Position numbers and translations under genes: made by a program | Notes under the pieces: generated by a model | The model's database searches: none | What the model saw: only the letters and a program-made list of their open reading frames with translations | Told to the model about the DNA's origin: nothing | Shown here: positions 24,359 to 33,370 of the stretch, one piece after another | Layout of the letters: each line of letters starts with the position of its first letter | How positions within the stretch are numbered: position 1 is the first letter of the stretch | Assembly (NCBI RefSeq): GCF_001639145.1 | Contig: NZ_LROY01000002.1 | Span: forward strand, 1 to 64,000 | DNA length: 64,000 bases | Direction: 5' to 3' | From: Microbulbifer sp. Q7 | GTDB lineage: Bacteria > Pseudomonadota > Gammaproteobacteria > Pseudomonadales > Cellvibrionaceae

Positions 24359-27300
24359 AGCTGCTTGAGAGCGCGGTTAACCGCTTTCGCGCCAGCATCA
24401 GCCTGATGCTGCTGATTGTCATCATGGGCATTGCGGCGCGCGGTGCCATGACGGTGGAATCCAGTCCGGAAGTCAATCCGCCCATCGTTATTGTGCAGGT
24501 GATGCACGAGGGGATCTCACCGGAAGACGGCGTGCGCCTGCTGATTCGTCCCCTGGAGCAGGAGATCCGGGCGCTCGAGGGTGTGAAGGAAGTGATCGCC
24601 ACCGCCCGCGAGGGGCTGGTGTACCTGGTGATCGAGTTCGACTCGGCGCTGGATATTGACCTTGCGGTGGATGAGGCGCGCAACGCGGTGGACCGGGCGA
24701 AAGCTGAATTGCCGCGGGATGCGGAAGAGCCCATCGTTGAGGAAGCCTCGGCACAGCCATTCCCCACGATCGTGGTAACCCTGGCGGGACAGGGGATTAG
24801 TGAGCGCGAGATGCTGCGCAGTGCTCAGGCACTGCAGCGCAAAATTGAAAATATCAGCGAAGTGTTGAGCGCGGAGATCAATGGCAATCGTGAGGAGGTT
24901 GTGGAGGCGACCATCGATCCGGTGCGCCTGGAGCACTACCAGATTACCAGCGGCGAACTGATTAATGCGGTGCTGGGCAATAACCTGCTGATCCCCGCCG
25001 GTGAAATGGATGTGAGCAAGGGCCGTTTCTCCGTCAAGGTGCCGGGCCTGATCGAATCCGCTGAGGATGTGTATCAAATCCCGCTGAAGCGCTCCGATGA
25101 CGGTGTTGTGACCCTGGGGCAGGTGACGGATATCCGTCGCACCTTTAAAGATGCAACCACCTACACCAGCGTGAATGGGCGCCCGGGACTGGCCATCAAT
25201 GTGGAAAAGCGCACCGGTGCCAGTTCGGTGGCGCTTGCCGATACCGTCCGCGACGTGGTCAATGCCGAGCGGGAGTACCTTCCGCGGGGCGTTCAGGTGG
25301 ACTTCGTGTTTGACCAGTCGCAGGTTGCGCGGGATATGGTCAGTGAAATGGAGGGCAATATCCTCACCGCGATGTTGCTGGTGATGATCATCGTGGTGGC
25401 GGCACTGGGTTTTCGCTCCGGATTGCTGGTGGGGTTTGGTATTCCGTTTTCGCTGTTGTTTGGTGCCATCATCGCCTGGTATCTGGGTTACTCCTTCAAC
25501 TTCATGGTGATGTTCGGCATGTTGCTGGCGCTCGGCATGCTCATCGATGGCTCCATCGTGATTACGGAGTTTGCCGACCGTAAAATGGCCGAGGGGCTGT
25601 CCGCTCGGGTCGCCTATTCAATTGCGGTGCGTCGTATGTTCTGGCCGGTGGTGGCCTCGACCGGAACCACGCTCGCTGCCTTTTTGCCGATTATCTTCTG
25701 GCCGGGCGTTGTCGGTGACTTCATGCGTTACCTGCCGGTGACCGTGTTCGCCGTGCTGGCGGGCTCACTGGTGTACGCCCTGTTTTTTGCCCCGGTGCTG
25801 GGCTCGGTGTTTGGCAAGTCCGGAGTGGACCTGGCGGATCAGCAGTATCTCAAACAGCTGGAATCCGGTGACCCCAAGGGGCTACAGGGCGTTACCGGGC
25901 TTTATGCACGCCTGCTCGACCCGGTTGTGCGTCGCCCGATCACTTCATTTTGCGCGACCATCCTGACCCTGGTGGGTATTTTTGTTGCCTTTAATGTCTT
26001 CAACCCCGGGGTAGAGTTTTTCACCGATACCGAAGAGCAATACGGCAACGTCGAGGTTCGGGCGCAGGGCAACCTGTCCATGGAGGAAAAGAAAGCGCTG
26101 GTGTCCCAGGTGGAAGCAGCGGTGATGGGGGTGCCGGAGGTTCGCGTGGTGTACTCGGCGATTGGCTCCGGTGGGATTTCCGGTAATTCGGAAAAGTCCC
26201 CGGACCAGATTGCCAATTTGCTGGTGGAGTTGCTGCCGTCGATGGAGCGGGAGCGCAAGAGTAAAGAGATATTTGCCGATATCCGCAAAAGCACCGCGAA
26301 TTTTGCCGGTATCAAGACCACGGCCAATGCATTTGAGGGCGGCCCGCCGGTTGGCAAGGATATTGTGCTCGAGCTGCGCAGCCGCGATTACGATCAACTG
26401 CTCGCGGAGACCTGGCGCCTGCACCGTGCCATGGTGGGTGAATTCGATGGCCTGCGCGACATCGTTAACACGGCGCCGCTGCCGGGTATTGAATGGGAGG
26501 TCAAGGTGGACCGCGCCAAGGCGGCACTCTACGGGGCGGATCTCACCGGAGTGGGGCGCGCCGTTCAGCTGGTTACCAACGGGGTAATAATGGCTGAGTA
26601 CCGCCCGGATGACTCGGATGAGGAGGTCGACATCCGCATCCGCTACCCGGAGCATGCGCGGGGGATCACGGCGCTCGACGAGCTTAAGGTGAATACGCCC
26701 AACGGCGCGGTCCCGGTCAGCAGTTTTGTTTCCACCCATGCCGGCCCCAAGGTGGACAAGATCGAACGCATCGATGGCATTACGCGGATGCAGGTAAAGG
26801 CCGATGTGGAAGATGGTGTGCTGGCCGACGACAAAGTGCGGGAGATTCGGCAGTGGCTGGCGGAAAACCCGGTGGACGACCGGGTGGAGTTACTGTTCCG
26901 TGGTGCCGATGAGGACCAGAATGAGTCGCTGACGTTTCTGCTTGGTGCCTTCCTGTTGTCGCTGTTCCTGATGTTCATCCTGCTGGTGACCCAGTTCAAC
27001 AGCTTTTACCAGTCTGCGCTGATCCTCTCTTCCGTAATCATGTCCACCGCGGGTGTCATGCTGGGTCTGACACTCACCCAGAGCACCTTCAGTGTCATTA
27101 TGACCGGGGTGGGGATCGTGGCACTGGCGGGTATTGTGGTGAACAACAACATCGTGTTGATCGACACCTATAACTATGTGCGCAAAGCCGAACCGGAATT
27201 GAGTCAGAGTGCGGCTGCGGTGAAAGCGGCGGCACAGCGGTTGAGACCGGTATTTTTGACCACGGCAACCACGATCCTCGGCCTGTTACCTCTGGCATTG

Positions 27301-27516
27301 GGGGTGAGTGTGGATATGGTAGGCCGTACCGTGGTGGTCAACGGGGTGATTGCTTCTTTCTGGGTAAAGCTCGCCAGCGCCATTGTTTACGGGCTGACCT
27401 TTTCCACCCTGTTAACGCTGATTGTGACCCCGGTGATGCTGGCGTTGCCATCCTCGCTACAGCAGCGGATGCAGCGGGTAATGCCTGAGCGTTTGCGCGC
27501 GGTAAGAGAAGGCTGA
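24355..27516 (+). CDS. RND family efflux permease
   Basis: A 1053-aa inner-membrane pump with 12 TM segments and two large periplasmic loops. The TM4 proton-relay segment reads GMLIDGSIVITEF: Asp398 is kept, but the neighbouring Asp of AcrB is Gly399. The TM10 Lys of AcrB is replaced by Asn in GIVVNNNIVLIDTYNYVRK (Asn930-932). This pattern belongs to a proteobacterial subgroup distinct from AcrB/MexB. N-terminal NPPIVIVQVMHEGISPEDG is typical of HAE1-like pumps. No outer-membrane factor gene is adjacent. The substrate is unknown. Confidence 0.93.
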   Translation: MKLLESAVNRFRASISLMLLIVIMGIAARGAMTVESSPEVNPPIVIVQVMHEGISPEDGVRLLIRPLEQEIRALEGVKEVIATAREGLVYLVIEFDSALDIDLAVDEARNAVDRAKAELPRDAEEPIVEEASAQPFPTIVVTLAGQGISEREMLRSAQALQRKIENISEVLSAEINGNREEVVEATIDPVRLEHYQITSGELINAVLGNNLLIPAGEMDVSKGRFSVKVPGLIESAEDVYQIPLKRSDDGVVTLGQVTDIRRTFKDATTYTSVNGRPGLAINVEKRTGASSVALADTVRDVVNAEREYLPRGVQVDFVFDQSQVARDMVSEMEGNILTAMLLVMIIVVAALGFRSGLLVGFGIPFSLLFGAIIAWYLGYSFNFMVMFGMLLALGMLIDGSIVITEFADRKMAEGLSARVAYSIAVRRMFWPVVASTGTTLAAFLPIIFWPGVVGDFMRYLPVTVFAVLAGSLVYALFFAPVLGSVFGKSGVDLADQQYLKQLESGDPKGLQGVTGLYARLLDPVVRRPITSFCATILTLVGIFVAFNVFNPGVEFFTDTEEQYGNVEVRAQGNLSMEEKKALVSQVEAAVMGVPEVRVVYSAIGSGGISGNSEKSPDQIANLLVELLPSMERERKSKEIFADIRKSTANFAGIKTTANAFEGGPPVGKDIVLELRSRDYDQLLAETWRLHRAMVGEFDGLRDIVNTAPLPGIEWEVKVDRAKAALYGADLTGVGRAVQLVTNGVIMAEYRPDDSDEEVDIRIRYPEHARGITALDELKVNTPNGAVPVSSFVSTHAGPKVDKIERIDGITRMQVKADVEDGVLADDKVREIRQWLAENPVDDRVELLFRGADEDQNESLTFLLGAFLLSLFLMFILLVTQFNSFYQSALILSSVIMSTAGVMLGLTLTQSTFSVIMTGVGIVALAGIVVNNNIVLIDTYNYVRKAEPELSQSAAAVKAAAQRLRPVFLTTATTILGLLPLALGVSVDMVGRTVVVNGVIASFWVKLASAIVYGLTFSTLLTLIVTPVMLALPSSLQQRMQRVMPERLRAVREG

Positions 27517-27520
27517 ACAC

Positions 27521-27560
27521 GCCTGTAGGAGGCAGGGCACGGCGAGCCCGCCCTGCGCAT
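27521..27560. repeat. REP-like palindromic element
   Basis: GCAGGGC / GCCCTGC arms (27532-27538, 27550-27556) surround ACGGCGAGCCC. The same ACGGCGAGCCC and CGCCCTGC blocks recur in the same order at 6142-6170 after rimI, so this may be a dispersed intergenic repeat. It lies directly after the RND pump stop. Confidence 0.4.
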
Positions 27561-27589
27561 CAGAAAGATTCTTGGACCAGTGGCTGAAA

Positions 27590-27624
27590 ACGAAAAAACC
27601 CCGGCGAGCCGGGGTTTTTTCGTT
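27590..27624. terminator. Bidirectional terminator
   Basis: ACGAAAAAACCCCGGC / GCCGGGGTTTTTTCGT is a near-perfect symmetric stem with A and T runs on both sides. It lies between the RND pump (plus) and the AlgP-like gene (minus), whose stops face each other, and serves both. Confidence 0.92.
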
Positions 27625-27645
27625 CCAGGAGCTGGAAATAACCGC

Positions 27646-28509
27646 TTAGGATTTTGCCTTTGGCGGGCGACCGCGACGGCCTGGCGCTTTCTTGGCGGCG
27701 GAAGACTTGGCCGGGCGGCCTGGCTTTTTCTTGGCTGCCGCAGACTTGGCTGGACGGCCAGGCTTCTTGGCCGCAGTTTTAGCCGCAGACTTCTTGGCTG
27801 GACGGCCGGGCTTCTTTTTGACTGCAGACTTTGCCTTGGCCTTAGCCTTGGCAGCAGCTTTCTTGGCCTTTTCAGCGGCCTTTTTCTTTGCAGCAGCAGC
27901 CTTCTTCTTCTCAGCAGCGGCTTTCTTCTTGGCCGCAGCGGCAGCCTTCTTCTTGGCGGCAGCGGCCTTCTTCTTGGCAGCAGCAGCGGCTTTCTTAGCA
28001 GCGGCAGCCGCTTTTTTCTTCTCGGCGGCAGCTTTCTTCTTCGCGGCGGCAGCGGCTTTCTTGGCAGCGGCAGCGGCTTTTTTCTTCTCAGCAGCGGCCA
28101 GCTTCTTGGTAATGGTGGCCTCTTCCTTGGCTACTGCCTTGGCGACTTTGGTGGCCAGTGCGTTTTCGGCGCTGATCGTGGCCAGCTTGGACTTGGCATC
28201 GGCAGCGGCAGCTTTGGCGGCGGTAGCGGCCTTTTTGGCAGCAGCTGCAGCAGTCTGAGCGGCCTTCAGTTGCTTCTGCTGAGCGGCAGACTTCTTCTTT
28301 GCGCGCGCGGCTTTTACCTTGGCGGCAGCAGCCTGAGCTTTCTTGGCTGCCTTATCGGCTTCCTTGGTAGCTTTCTCGGCTTCCTTCTGTGCAGCGGCTT
28401 CTTGAGTGCTGCGTGCTTTTTCGAGCTGGCTCTTCAGTGAGGCGAGCTCCGCTTCCAACTTCGCTACGGCGCTCACTTTCTTAGCAGTGGCTTTTTTACG
28501 TGCGGCCAT
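27646..28509 (-). CDS. AlgP/histone H1-like Lys-Ala-rich DNA-binding protein
   Basis: 287 aa of extreme composition. Residues about 15-75 form a charged coiled coil (KLEAELASLKSQLEKARS). Residues about 130-215 are near-perfect KKKAAAAAKKAA-type repeats like the tail of histone H1. The C-terminal 65 residues carry four AT-hook-like cores: three PGRPAK and one RGRPPK. This resembles AlgP/AlgR3 of Pseudomonas, a nucleoid protein linked to alginate gene control. It probably binds DNA nonspecifically and compacts or bends it. The repeat number is likely variable between strains. Confidence 0.88.
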   Translation of the reverse strand: MAARKKATAKKVSAVAKLEAELASLKSQLEKARSTQEAAAQKEAEKATKEADKAAKKAQAAAAKVKAARAKKKSAAQQKQLKAAQTAAAAAKKAATAAKAAAADAKSKLATISAENALATKVAKAVAKEEATITKKLAAAEKKKAAAAAKKAAAAAKKKAAAEKKKAAAAAKKAAAAAKKKAAAAKKKAAAAAKKKAAAEKKKAAAAKKKAAEKAKKAAAKAKAKAKSAVKKKPGRPAKKSAAKTAAKKPGRPAKSAAAKKKPGRPAKSSAAKKAPGRRGRPPKAKS

Positions 28510-28586
28510 AAAATATCCCTGTGTCTAAATTTAGTATTTAGGTGTTATTTTGGATGAGTGGAATTCATCGCGCTAATTGCAGCTTA

Positions 28587-28614
28587 TTTATATACTTGAA
28601 TGCAAGTGTTTTAA
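28587..28614 (-). promoter_or_regulatory. Candidate promoter of the AlgP-like gene
   Basis: On the minus strand TTAAAA (28609-28614) and TATAAA (28587-28592) are 16 bp apart, in an AT-rich stretch about 80 bp upstream of the ATG. Confidence 0.4.
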
Positions 28615-28632
28615 GGGTGTTTTTACTCTCTA

Positions 28633-29505
28633 ATGAATAAATTTAAGGTTTTTTTTACATTTATCGCGTTTTTGTGGCTTTTGTTCTGTGGGGCAGGGGC
28701 TATTTTCGCAATCGCGAGCGGTGACGGCGGTAATTCTATGCTGGCCTGGCTGGGGCTATTAATTAATGCCTGGGCGCTGCCGGTTTGGATGCTGTTACGT
28801 TATCGGTACCCGGAAAAATTCGCCGGTGATTTACGTGCGTCGGGTGCGCTATTTGGTGTTTTGGTGGGGTTGGCGATCGTGCTGCTGACAGATACGGCGC
28901 TTGGTTTGCCGATTTATCTGGCGATTGGCAATCTGTTTGTCCTGCTCGTTTATCTCTATCACCTGAGCACGGTGATGCACCCGAAAATGCCAGCGGTGGA
29001 TGACAAATTCCCCCAGCTTGAACTCGCTGGTGGGCAAAATTGGGAGGCGAGACAATTTTGTTCCGCCCGGCATCTACGTGGTGTGCTCGTGGTCTTCCTG
29101 CGCGGTGCCTTTTGTGCCGCCAGTCGGCGGCAGCTCCACCAGTTGCACGGGCTGATGCCGGAACTTGCGCGGCGCAACATCGGCATGCTGCTGTTGAGTG
29201 GGCAACTGCCCGCCCATTGGCCCGCCTCTCTGACTGCTGAACGTACCGCGCTTGCCGGTGAGGATTGCCGATTGGAGCAATTGGATATCGCTGGAACCAA
29301 CGCACAAGGGTTTATTGCTGGGTCCGCCGCCCCTTTTTTGCTGCACGCTTTCCGTCGGCCTGCACGCTGCACGAACGCGGTGCGTCCGAGCGCCTGGCTT
29401 CTGGATGCAGACGGATACATTCTATGGCGTGAATTGGCGATGAATTACCGGGTTCCGGCGGAGGCGGAAAATTTACGCAGCCAGTTGTCGCGCGTCGAAG
29501 ACTGA
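28633..29505 (+). CDS. Membrane protein with peroxiredoxin/thioredoxin-like C-terminal domain
   Basis: 290 aa. Four hydrophobic spans fill residues about 5-115. From about 125 a thioredoxin-fold AhpC/TSA-like domain follows: LRGVLVVFLRGAFCAASRRQLHQLHGLMPEL matches the peroxiredoxin-like pattern FxRGxxCPxC, but with a single Cys161 (FCAAS) in place of CxxC. The rest of the fold (INIGMLLLSGQ-like strand, SAWLLDADGYILWREL) is present. The orientation of the domain is not certain. Perhaps a membrane-anchored one-Cys redox enzyme; no close characterised homologue is recognised. Confidence 0.65.
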   Translation: MNKFKVFFTFIAFLWLLFCGAGAIFAIASGDGGNSMLAWLGLLINAWALPVWMLLRYRYPEKFAGDLRASGALFGVLVGLAIVLLTDTALGLPIYLAIGNLFVLLVYLYHLSTVMHPKMPAVDDKFPQLELAGGQNWEARQFCSARHLRGVLVVFLRGAFCAASRRQLHQLHGLMPELARRNIGMLLLSGQLPAHWPASLTAERTALAGEDCRLEQLDIAGTNAQGFIAGSAAPFLLHAFRRPARCTNAVRPSAWLLDADGYILWRELAMNYRVPAEAENLRSQLSRVED

Positions 29506-29667
29506 TTGCTGGGGTTCGTGTGTGGTGTCACCTTTGCCCGCAGGTTTTCTCCGTAGCCAGCGATTTAGATTGGCGCAATGGGGTCGACCCATTGCGCCAT
29601 TTTGTGAAACTTTTCAGGGGCTTACCGCTCGGGGTTGGCACCGTGCGAGCGCTTGCCGGGAAATGGC

Positions 29668-30084
29668 TTACAGGGGGCCGTAGGGCAGGTAGCGGTTGTC
29701 GGAATGCTCGCGAATCCACAGCAGCTGTTCTCGCTGTAGTGGCGCTTTTCGCTGGCGGAGGGATTTCGCCAGTGGAATTACCGGAGATTCCGCGCCTCCC
29801 CGCCACTCCGGCAGCTGCATCTCTGCCAGGGTGAAAAAGCGGATCAAGGCCCAAAGTTGAGCTTCGTTCCAGTGCGCGGCTTCTGCGAGCCATTGAGCAG
29901 CGGGGACACCGGCGAGCCAATGGGCAAGCTGAATGTCCTGGTCGATGGACTTAAGGTCCGGTGCGTTTTCGCCGCTCTCTTCCCCCAGTGCGTGGATGAT
30001 CTTTGCCAGTAACACGCGGTCGATCTCGGTGCGGGACTGGTCGTTGGAGGCTTGGTTTTCTGGTTCCCAGGCGCCGACACTCAT
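29668..30084 (-). CDS. Conserved-looking hypothetical protein
   Basis: 138 aa, soluble, mostly helical by composition, no signal peptide. ATG at 30084 is preceded by AGGAG with 7 bases spacing; upstream in-frame codons have no such site and read as noise. The C-terminal half is Trp-rich with LWALIRFFTLAEMQLPEWRGG and ends in LLWIREHSDNRYLPYGPL, suggesting a defined fold. Divergent from mgsA. Family not recognised. Confidence 0.7.
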   Translation of the reverse strand: MSVGAWEPENQASNDQSRTEIDRVLLAKIIHALGEESGENAPDLKSIDQDIQLAHWLAGVPAAQWLAEAAHWNEAQLWALIRFFTLAEMQLPEWRGGAESPVIPLAKSLRQRKAPLQREQLLWIREHSDNRYLPYGPL

Positions 30085-30314
30085 AATTACTCCTATAAAA
30101 GGTAGGCATGCGATTGAATGGGGCGGATTATACCTACCTGTGTGCGCCGCTCTACCTGCAACCGCGTGCGCGCGTCTTTCGGCGTGCACTGGCGGATGGA
30201 TGGCGGGCGCGGAATTTAGCATAATTCAACGGTACCCCTGATGTAGGACCCGCACTGGCGGGGAATCCTGTTTGGCGGTGCCAACCAACTGACCATTATT
30301 CGCCTGGGGGCCAC

Positions 30315-30785
30315 GTGGATTACATAGACCAGCCAATTGCTGCGCAAAAGCGCATTGCCCTGGTGGCACACGATAACCGCAAGTCAGCATTGATCCAGTG
30401 GTGCAACAAACACCGTGGGATTCTCGAGCAGCACCAACTGCTGGGTACCGGCACGACCGGCAGCAAAATTCAGGCAGCCACCGGTATGCCGGTGGAGCAG
30501 CTATTCAGTGGCCCGATGGGAGGGGATCAGCAGCTGGGGGCAAAAATCTGTCAGGGAGAAGTGGACATCCTCATTTTTTTCTGGGACCCCTTCGAGCCAA
30601 TGCCCCACGATCCGGATGTGAAGGCGCTGCTGCGGATCGCGGCGGTATGGAATATCCCGGTGGCGTGTAACGCGAGCAGCGCGGATATGATGATCCAGTC
30701 AGCGCTGATGGCGCAGAGCTTTCCCCGGCAAATACCTGACTATCAAGGCTATCTGGCGGCACGAAAGGATGAATTGGCTGTATGA
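30315..30785 (+). CDS. mgsA: Methylglyoxal synthase
   Basis: 156 aa (E. coli MgsA 152). It converts dihydroxyacetone phosphate to methylglyoxal, a bypass that relieves phosphorylated sugar stress. The conserved blocks IALVAHDNRK, GTGTTGSKI, LFSGPMGGDQQLGAKICQGEVDILIFFWDP and HDPDVKALLRIAAVWNIPVACN are nearly identical to the family pattern, including the catalytic Asp in GGDQ. It begins with GTG at 30315 after GGGGG. Confidence 0.97.
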   Translation: MDYIDQPIAAQKRIALVAHDNRKSALIQWCNKHRGILEQHQLLGTGTTGSKIQAATGMPVEQLFSGPMGGDQQLGAKICQGEVDILIFFWDPFEPMPHDPDVKALLRIAAVWNIPVACNASSADMMIQSALMAQSFPRQIPDYQGYLAARKDELAV

Positions 30786-30952
30786 TTTGTGAGCTTTTGC
30801 ACGTCAGGGCGGCTCCAACGTATTGATTTTAAAGGGCTATATCTGTTGCGCGCAGGTTGCACTTGCATTGATGGCGATTTCCCGGCAATCTTCCCCCCCT
30901 GATTAGACCGGTGTGTCCGGCGAATTCGAATTGAAAAACAGTACGGTGTTTT

Positions 30953-31381
30953 ATGAGTAGACGACGCGGTAAGGCCGTAGAAGAAGAAAAGGCCGATATT
31001 GACCTGACGCCCATGCTGGACGTTGTGTTTATCATGCTGATCTTCTTTATCGTGACGGCATCCTTCGTGAAAGAGAAGGCGCTGGACGTGAACGTGCCCG
31101 ATCCAGATCAGACTGAACAGACTCCGCCGGACCCCGACAAGCAGAATATCCTGATCACAGTGAACTCTGCGGATGAGATCTGGATGGGGCAGAACCGCAT
31201 CGACAGCCGTGCCGTGCGTGCCCGTATTGCGCAGATGTTTGCGGAAAACCCGCAGGCGATCGTGATTATCCGTGCGCACAACAAGTCCAGTGCGGACACT
31301 TACGTGACCATTGCTGACGCGGCGAAGGAAGTGAACCCGAATATTCAGGTATCCCTGGTTCCTTTCGACGATAAGAAGTAA
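30953..31381 (+). CDS. exbD: ExbD/TolR family biopolymer transport protein
   Basis: 142 aa. Short cytoplasmic N-terminus, one TM segment (about 20-42) with the proton-conducting Asp23 in DLTPMLDVVFIMLIFFI, and a periplasmic ExbD/TolR domain. It partners an ExbB-type channel to energise TonB. No exbB or tonB lies beside it: the nearest MotA/TolQ/ExbB gene is 11 kb away on the other strand and probably works with vWA proteins instead. A strong terminator follows, so it appears to be transcribed alone. Confidence 0.92.
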   Translation: MSRRRGKAVEEEKADIDLTPMLDVVFIMLIFFIVTASFVKEKALDVNVPDPDQTEQTPPDPDKQNILITVNSADEIWMGQNRIDSRAVRARIAQMFAENPQAIVIIRAHNKSSADTYVTIADAAKEVNPNIQVSLVPFDDKK

Positions 31382-31437
31382 CGCGCCAAGCAAAGGGGCT
31401 GCGTTAGAAAAATGTTCTAGCGAAAAGCCGACCTGCA

Positions 31438-31470
31438 GAAGAAAGCCAGCAATTGCTGGCTTTTTTTGTG
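31438..31470 (+). terminator. Rho-independent terminator after exbD
   Basis: Stem AAAGCCAGCAA / TTGCTGGCTTT, a perfect palindrome, followed by T7. It is close enough to the convergent kynA stop (31493) to act on both transcripts. Confidence 0.88.
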
Positions 31471-31492
31471 TCTGCCGATTGGCTTTTGCGGG

Positions 31493-32275
31493 TCAAAACT
31501 CCGAGCGGATATGCCACAAGTCCGGGAAAACCGGTTTGAACAGGGTGCTCTGGAGGTAGCCCACACCGCTTGAGCCGCCGGTGCCCATCTTGCTGCCAAT
31601 GGTACGCTCCACCATTTTCACATGTCGGTAGCGCCACTGCTGCAGCGAGGTGTCGATATCCACCAGGGCTTCGCAAATGTCACTGACCAGCGGATCGTTA
31701 CGGTAAACGTCGATCAGCACCTTCTGCACCGCAGGGGAGGGTTCCGCAGTCTGGCTGAAGTCGCGCTCCAGCACGGAGGACGGAATATCATGCCCCTCGT
31801 GGGCAAGAAACCGCAGGAACGCATCCCACAGGGTCGGTGCCTGCAGGCGCTTTTGCAGACGCAGATAGTGCTCGGAGCCGGGCGCGTAGTTTTCCAGCTT
31901 TTTCGAATCCTTGGCGCCGTACAGGAACTCCAGTTCGCGGAACTGGTACGACTGGAAGCCGCTGGCGGTGGACAAACGGTCGCGGAACGACATGAACTCC
32001 AGTGGCGTCAGTGTTTCGAGGATATCGACCTGCTGAATCAACGTGCGGTAGATAGCGTCGATCCGTTTCAGGGTATGCAGTGCGCGATTGCGTTCCCCCG
32101 CGTTGAACAGGCGCACCAAGAAATCCAGCTCGTGGAGAAGCTGCTTGAACCAGAGTTCATAACTCTGATGAATGACAATAAACAGTAGTTCATCGTGCTC
32201 CGGGCCCTCAGAGAGCGGTTGCTGGCACTTCAGCAGGTCATCTACCTTCAGGTAGGAGCTGTACGTCACGGTCAT
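31493..32275 (-). CDS. kynA: Tryptophan 2,3-dioxygenase
   Basis: 260 aa heme enzyme that opens the indole ring of L-tryptophan to N-formylkynurenine, the first step of the kynurenine pathway. Matches to Xanthomonas TDO run throughout: TYSSYLKVDDLLKCQQPLSE, HDELLFIVIHQSYELWFKQL, ETLTPLEFMSFRD, SGFQSYQFRELEFL, the proximal heme His in WRYRHVKMVERTIG, and GTGGSSGVGYLQ. ATG at 32275 starts just before the first conserved block; an ATG 24 bp earlier is also possible. No other kynurenine genes are nearby. Confidence 0.95.
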   Translation of the reverse strand: MTVTYSSYLKVDDLLKCQQPLSEGPEHDELLFIVIHQSYELWFKQLLHELDFLVRLFNAGERNRALHTLKRIDAIYRTLIQQVDILETLTPLEFMSFRDRLSTASGFQSYQFRELEFLYGAKDSKKLENYAPGSEHYLRLQKRLQAPTLWDAFLRFLAHEGHDIPSSVLERDFSQTAEPSPAVQKVLIDVYRNDPLVSDICEALVDIDTSLQQWRYRHVKMVERTIGSKMGTGGSSGVGYLQSTLFKPVFPDLWHIRSEF

Positions 32276-32590
32276 GGGTGGGTAATTCCTTTGTCTCATT
32301 TTGCGACCGAAATTTCTATACCGGTTTTCGCAAGGATGGGATTCTGATGTTGCGTAAATGTGCAAAACTGTGGCCGTATTATAAGGTGTTAGGCCGCTAT
32401 ATTGGAAAAATCCGCTCAATGACCGCGAGCCCCACAATCCGTTACCCAAACTGGTTGAATTGGACCTCGTGCCGGAAGACGGAGTGGCTAAACTAGTGAC
32501 TTATTGCCTGTGACCGTAATTCACGCTTGGGGTCACACAATATTTGCCAGAACAAAACCTGTGATAACCACACATAATGCGGAGCCCGCT

Positions 32591-33370
32591 ATGCAGAGTA
32601 CATGCGCAGAAATCCAGGCCCAGTTGTCCGACCGGGTGCTGGAAATCACCATCAATCGGCCGGAGCGTAAGAACGCGCTCACCATGGCCATGTATTCCGC
32701 GATGGCCGAGTTACTCAACAGCGCTGCCAGTGATCCGGGCGTGCGCGTGGTCATTCTCTCCGGCACCGGTGGTGTGTTTACCAGTGGCAATGATTTGGGT
32801 GACTTTCTCGGCGGCTCCGCGTCCGGAGAGGAGTCGCCGGTATTTCAGTTCATGTCGGCGCTGTATCAATTTCCCAAGCCGCTGGTTGCCGCAGTCAGCG
32901 GGCCGGCAGTGGGCATCGGGACCACGATGCTGCTGCACTGCGATCTTTCTATCGCCGATGACGACGCGCTGTTCCAGATGCCTTTCGTCAATCTGGGGCT
33001 GTGCCCCGAATATGGCTCCAGTTTCCTGTTGCCCCGAATCATGGGGCACGCCAAGGCCTCGGAGCTTTTACTGCTGGGGAAAAAGTTTGACGCCCAGACC
33101 GCCGCCGATGTGAATATCTGCAACGAGGTGGTTTATTCGGGAGAGGCCCTGGGACGCGCGCGCGAGTACGCGCTGGAACTGGCGCAGAAGGCGCCTGAAG
33201 CAGTGCGTCTGACCAAAAAATTGTTGCGTCAGGGTACGATGGAAACCGGTCTGGCGGCGATTCGTGAAGAGGCGGGACACTTCCAGAGTCGTCTGCAATC
33301 GGAAGAGTTTCGTGAGGCGGCTACCGCGTTTATGGAAAAGCGGCCGGCGGATTTTTCAAAGTTCGACTAG
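32591..33370 (+). CDS. Enoyl-CoA hydratase/isomerase family protein
   Basis: A 259-aa crotonase-fold enzyme. The oxyanion-hole segments SGTGGVFTSGNDLGDF and AAVSGPAVGIGTTMLLHCDLSIADDDALFQMPF are present. FVNLGLCPEYGSSFLLPR places a Glu at the catalytic position used by enoyl-CoA isomerases, so it may be a delta3-delta2 isomerase-like member rather than a strict hydratase. ATG at 32591 is chosen because GGAG precedes it by 6 bases. A terminator follows. Divergent from kynA; the exact substrate is unknown. Confidence 0.9.
   Translation: MQSTCAEIQAQLSDRVLEITINRPERKNALTMAMYSAMAELLNSAASDPGVRVVILSGTGGVFTSGNDLGDFLGGSASGEESPVFQFMSALYQFPKPLVAAVSGPAVGIGTTMLLHCDLSIADDDALFQMPFVNLGLCPEYGSSFLLPRIMGHAKASELLLLGKKFDAQTAADVNICNEVVYSGEALGRAREYALELAQKAPEAVRLTKKLLRQGTMETGLAAIREEAGHFQSRLQSEEFREAATAFMEKRPADFSKFD

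Noticed and set aside
27692..28258. Long Ala/Phe-rich frames on the plus strand opposite the AlgP-like gene
   Set aside because: They are mirror products of the GCN-rich repeat codons of the minus-strand gene; no ribosome site or domain.
28633..29505. Ordinary AhpC/TSA peroxiredoxin
   Set aside because: The domain is fused to four TM helices and has a single Cys at the active site, so a plain name would mislead.
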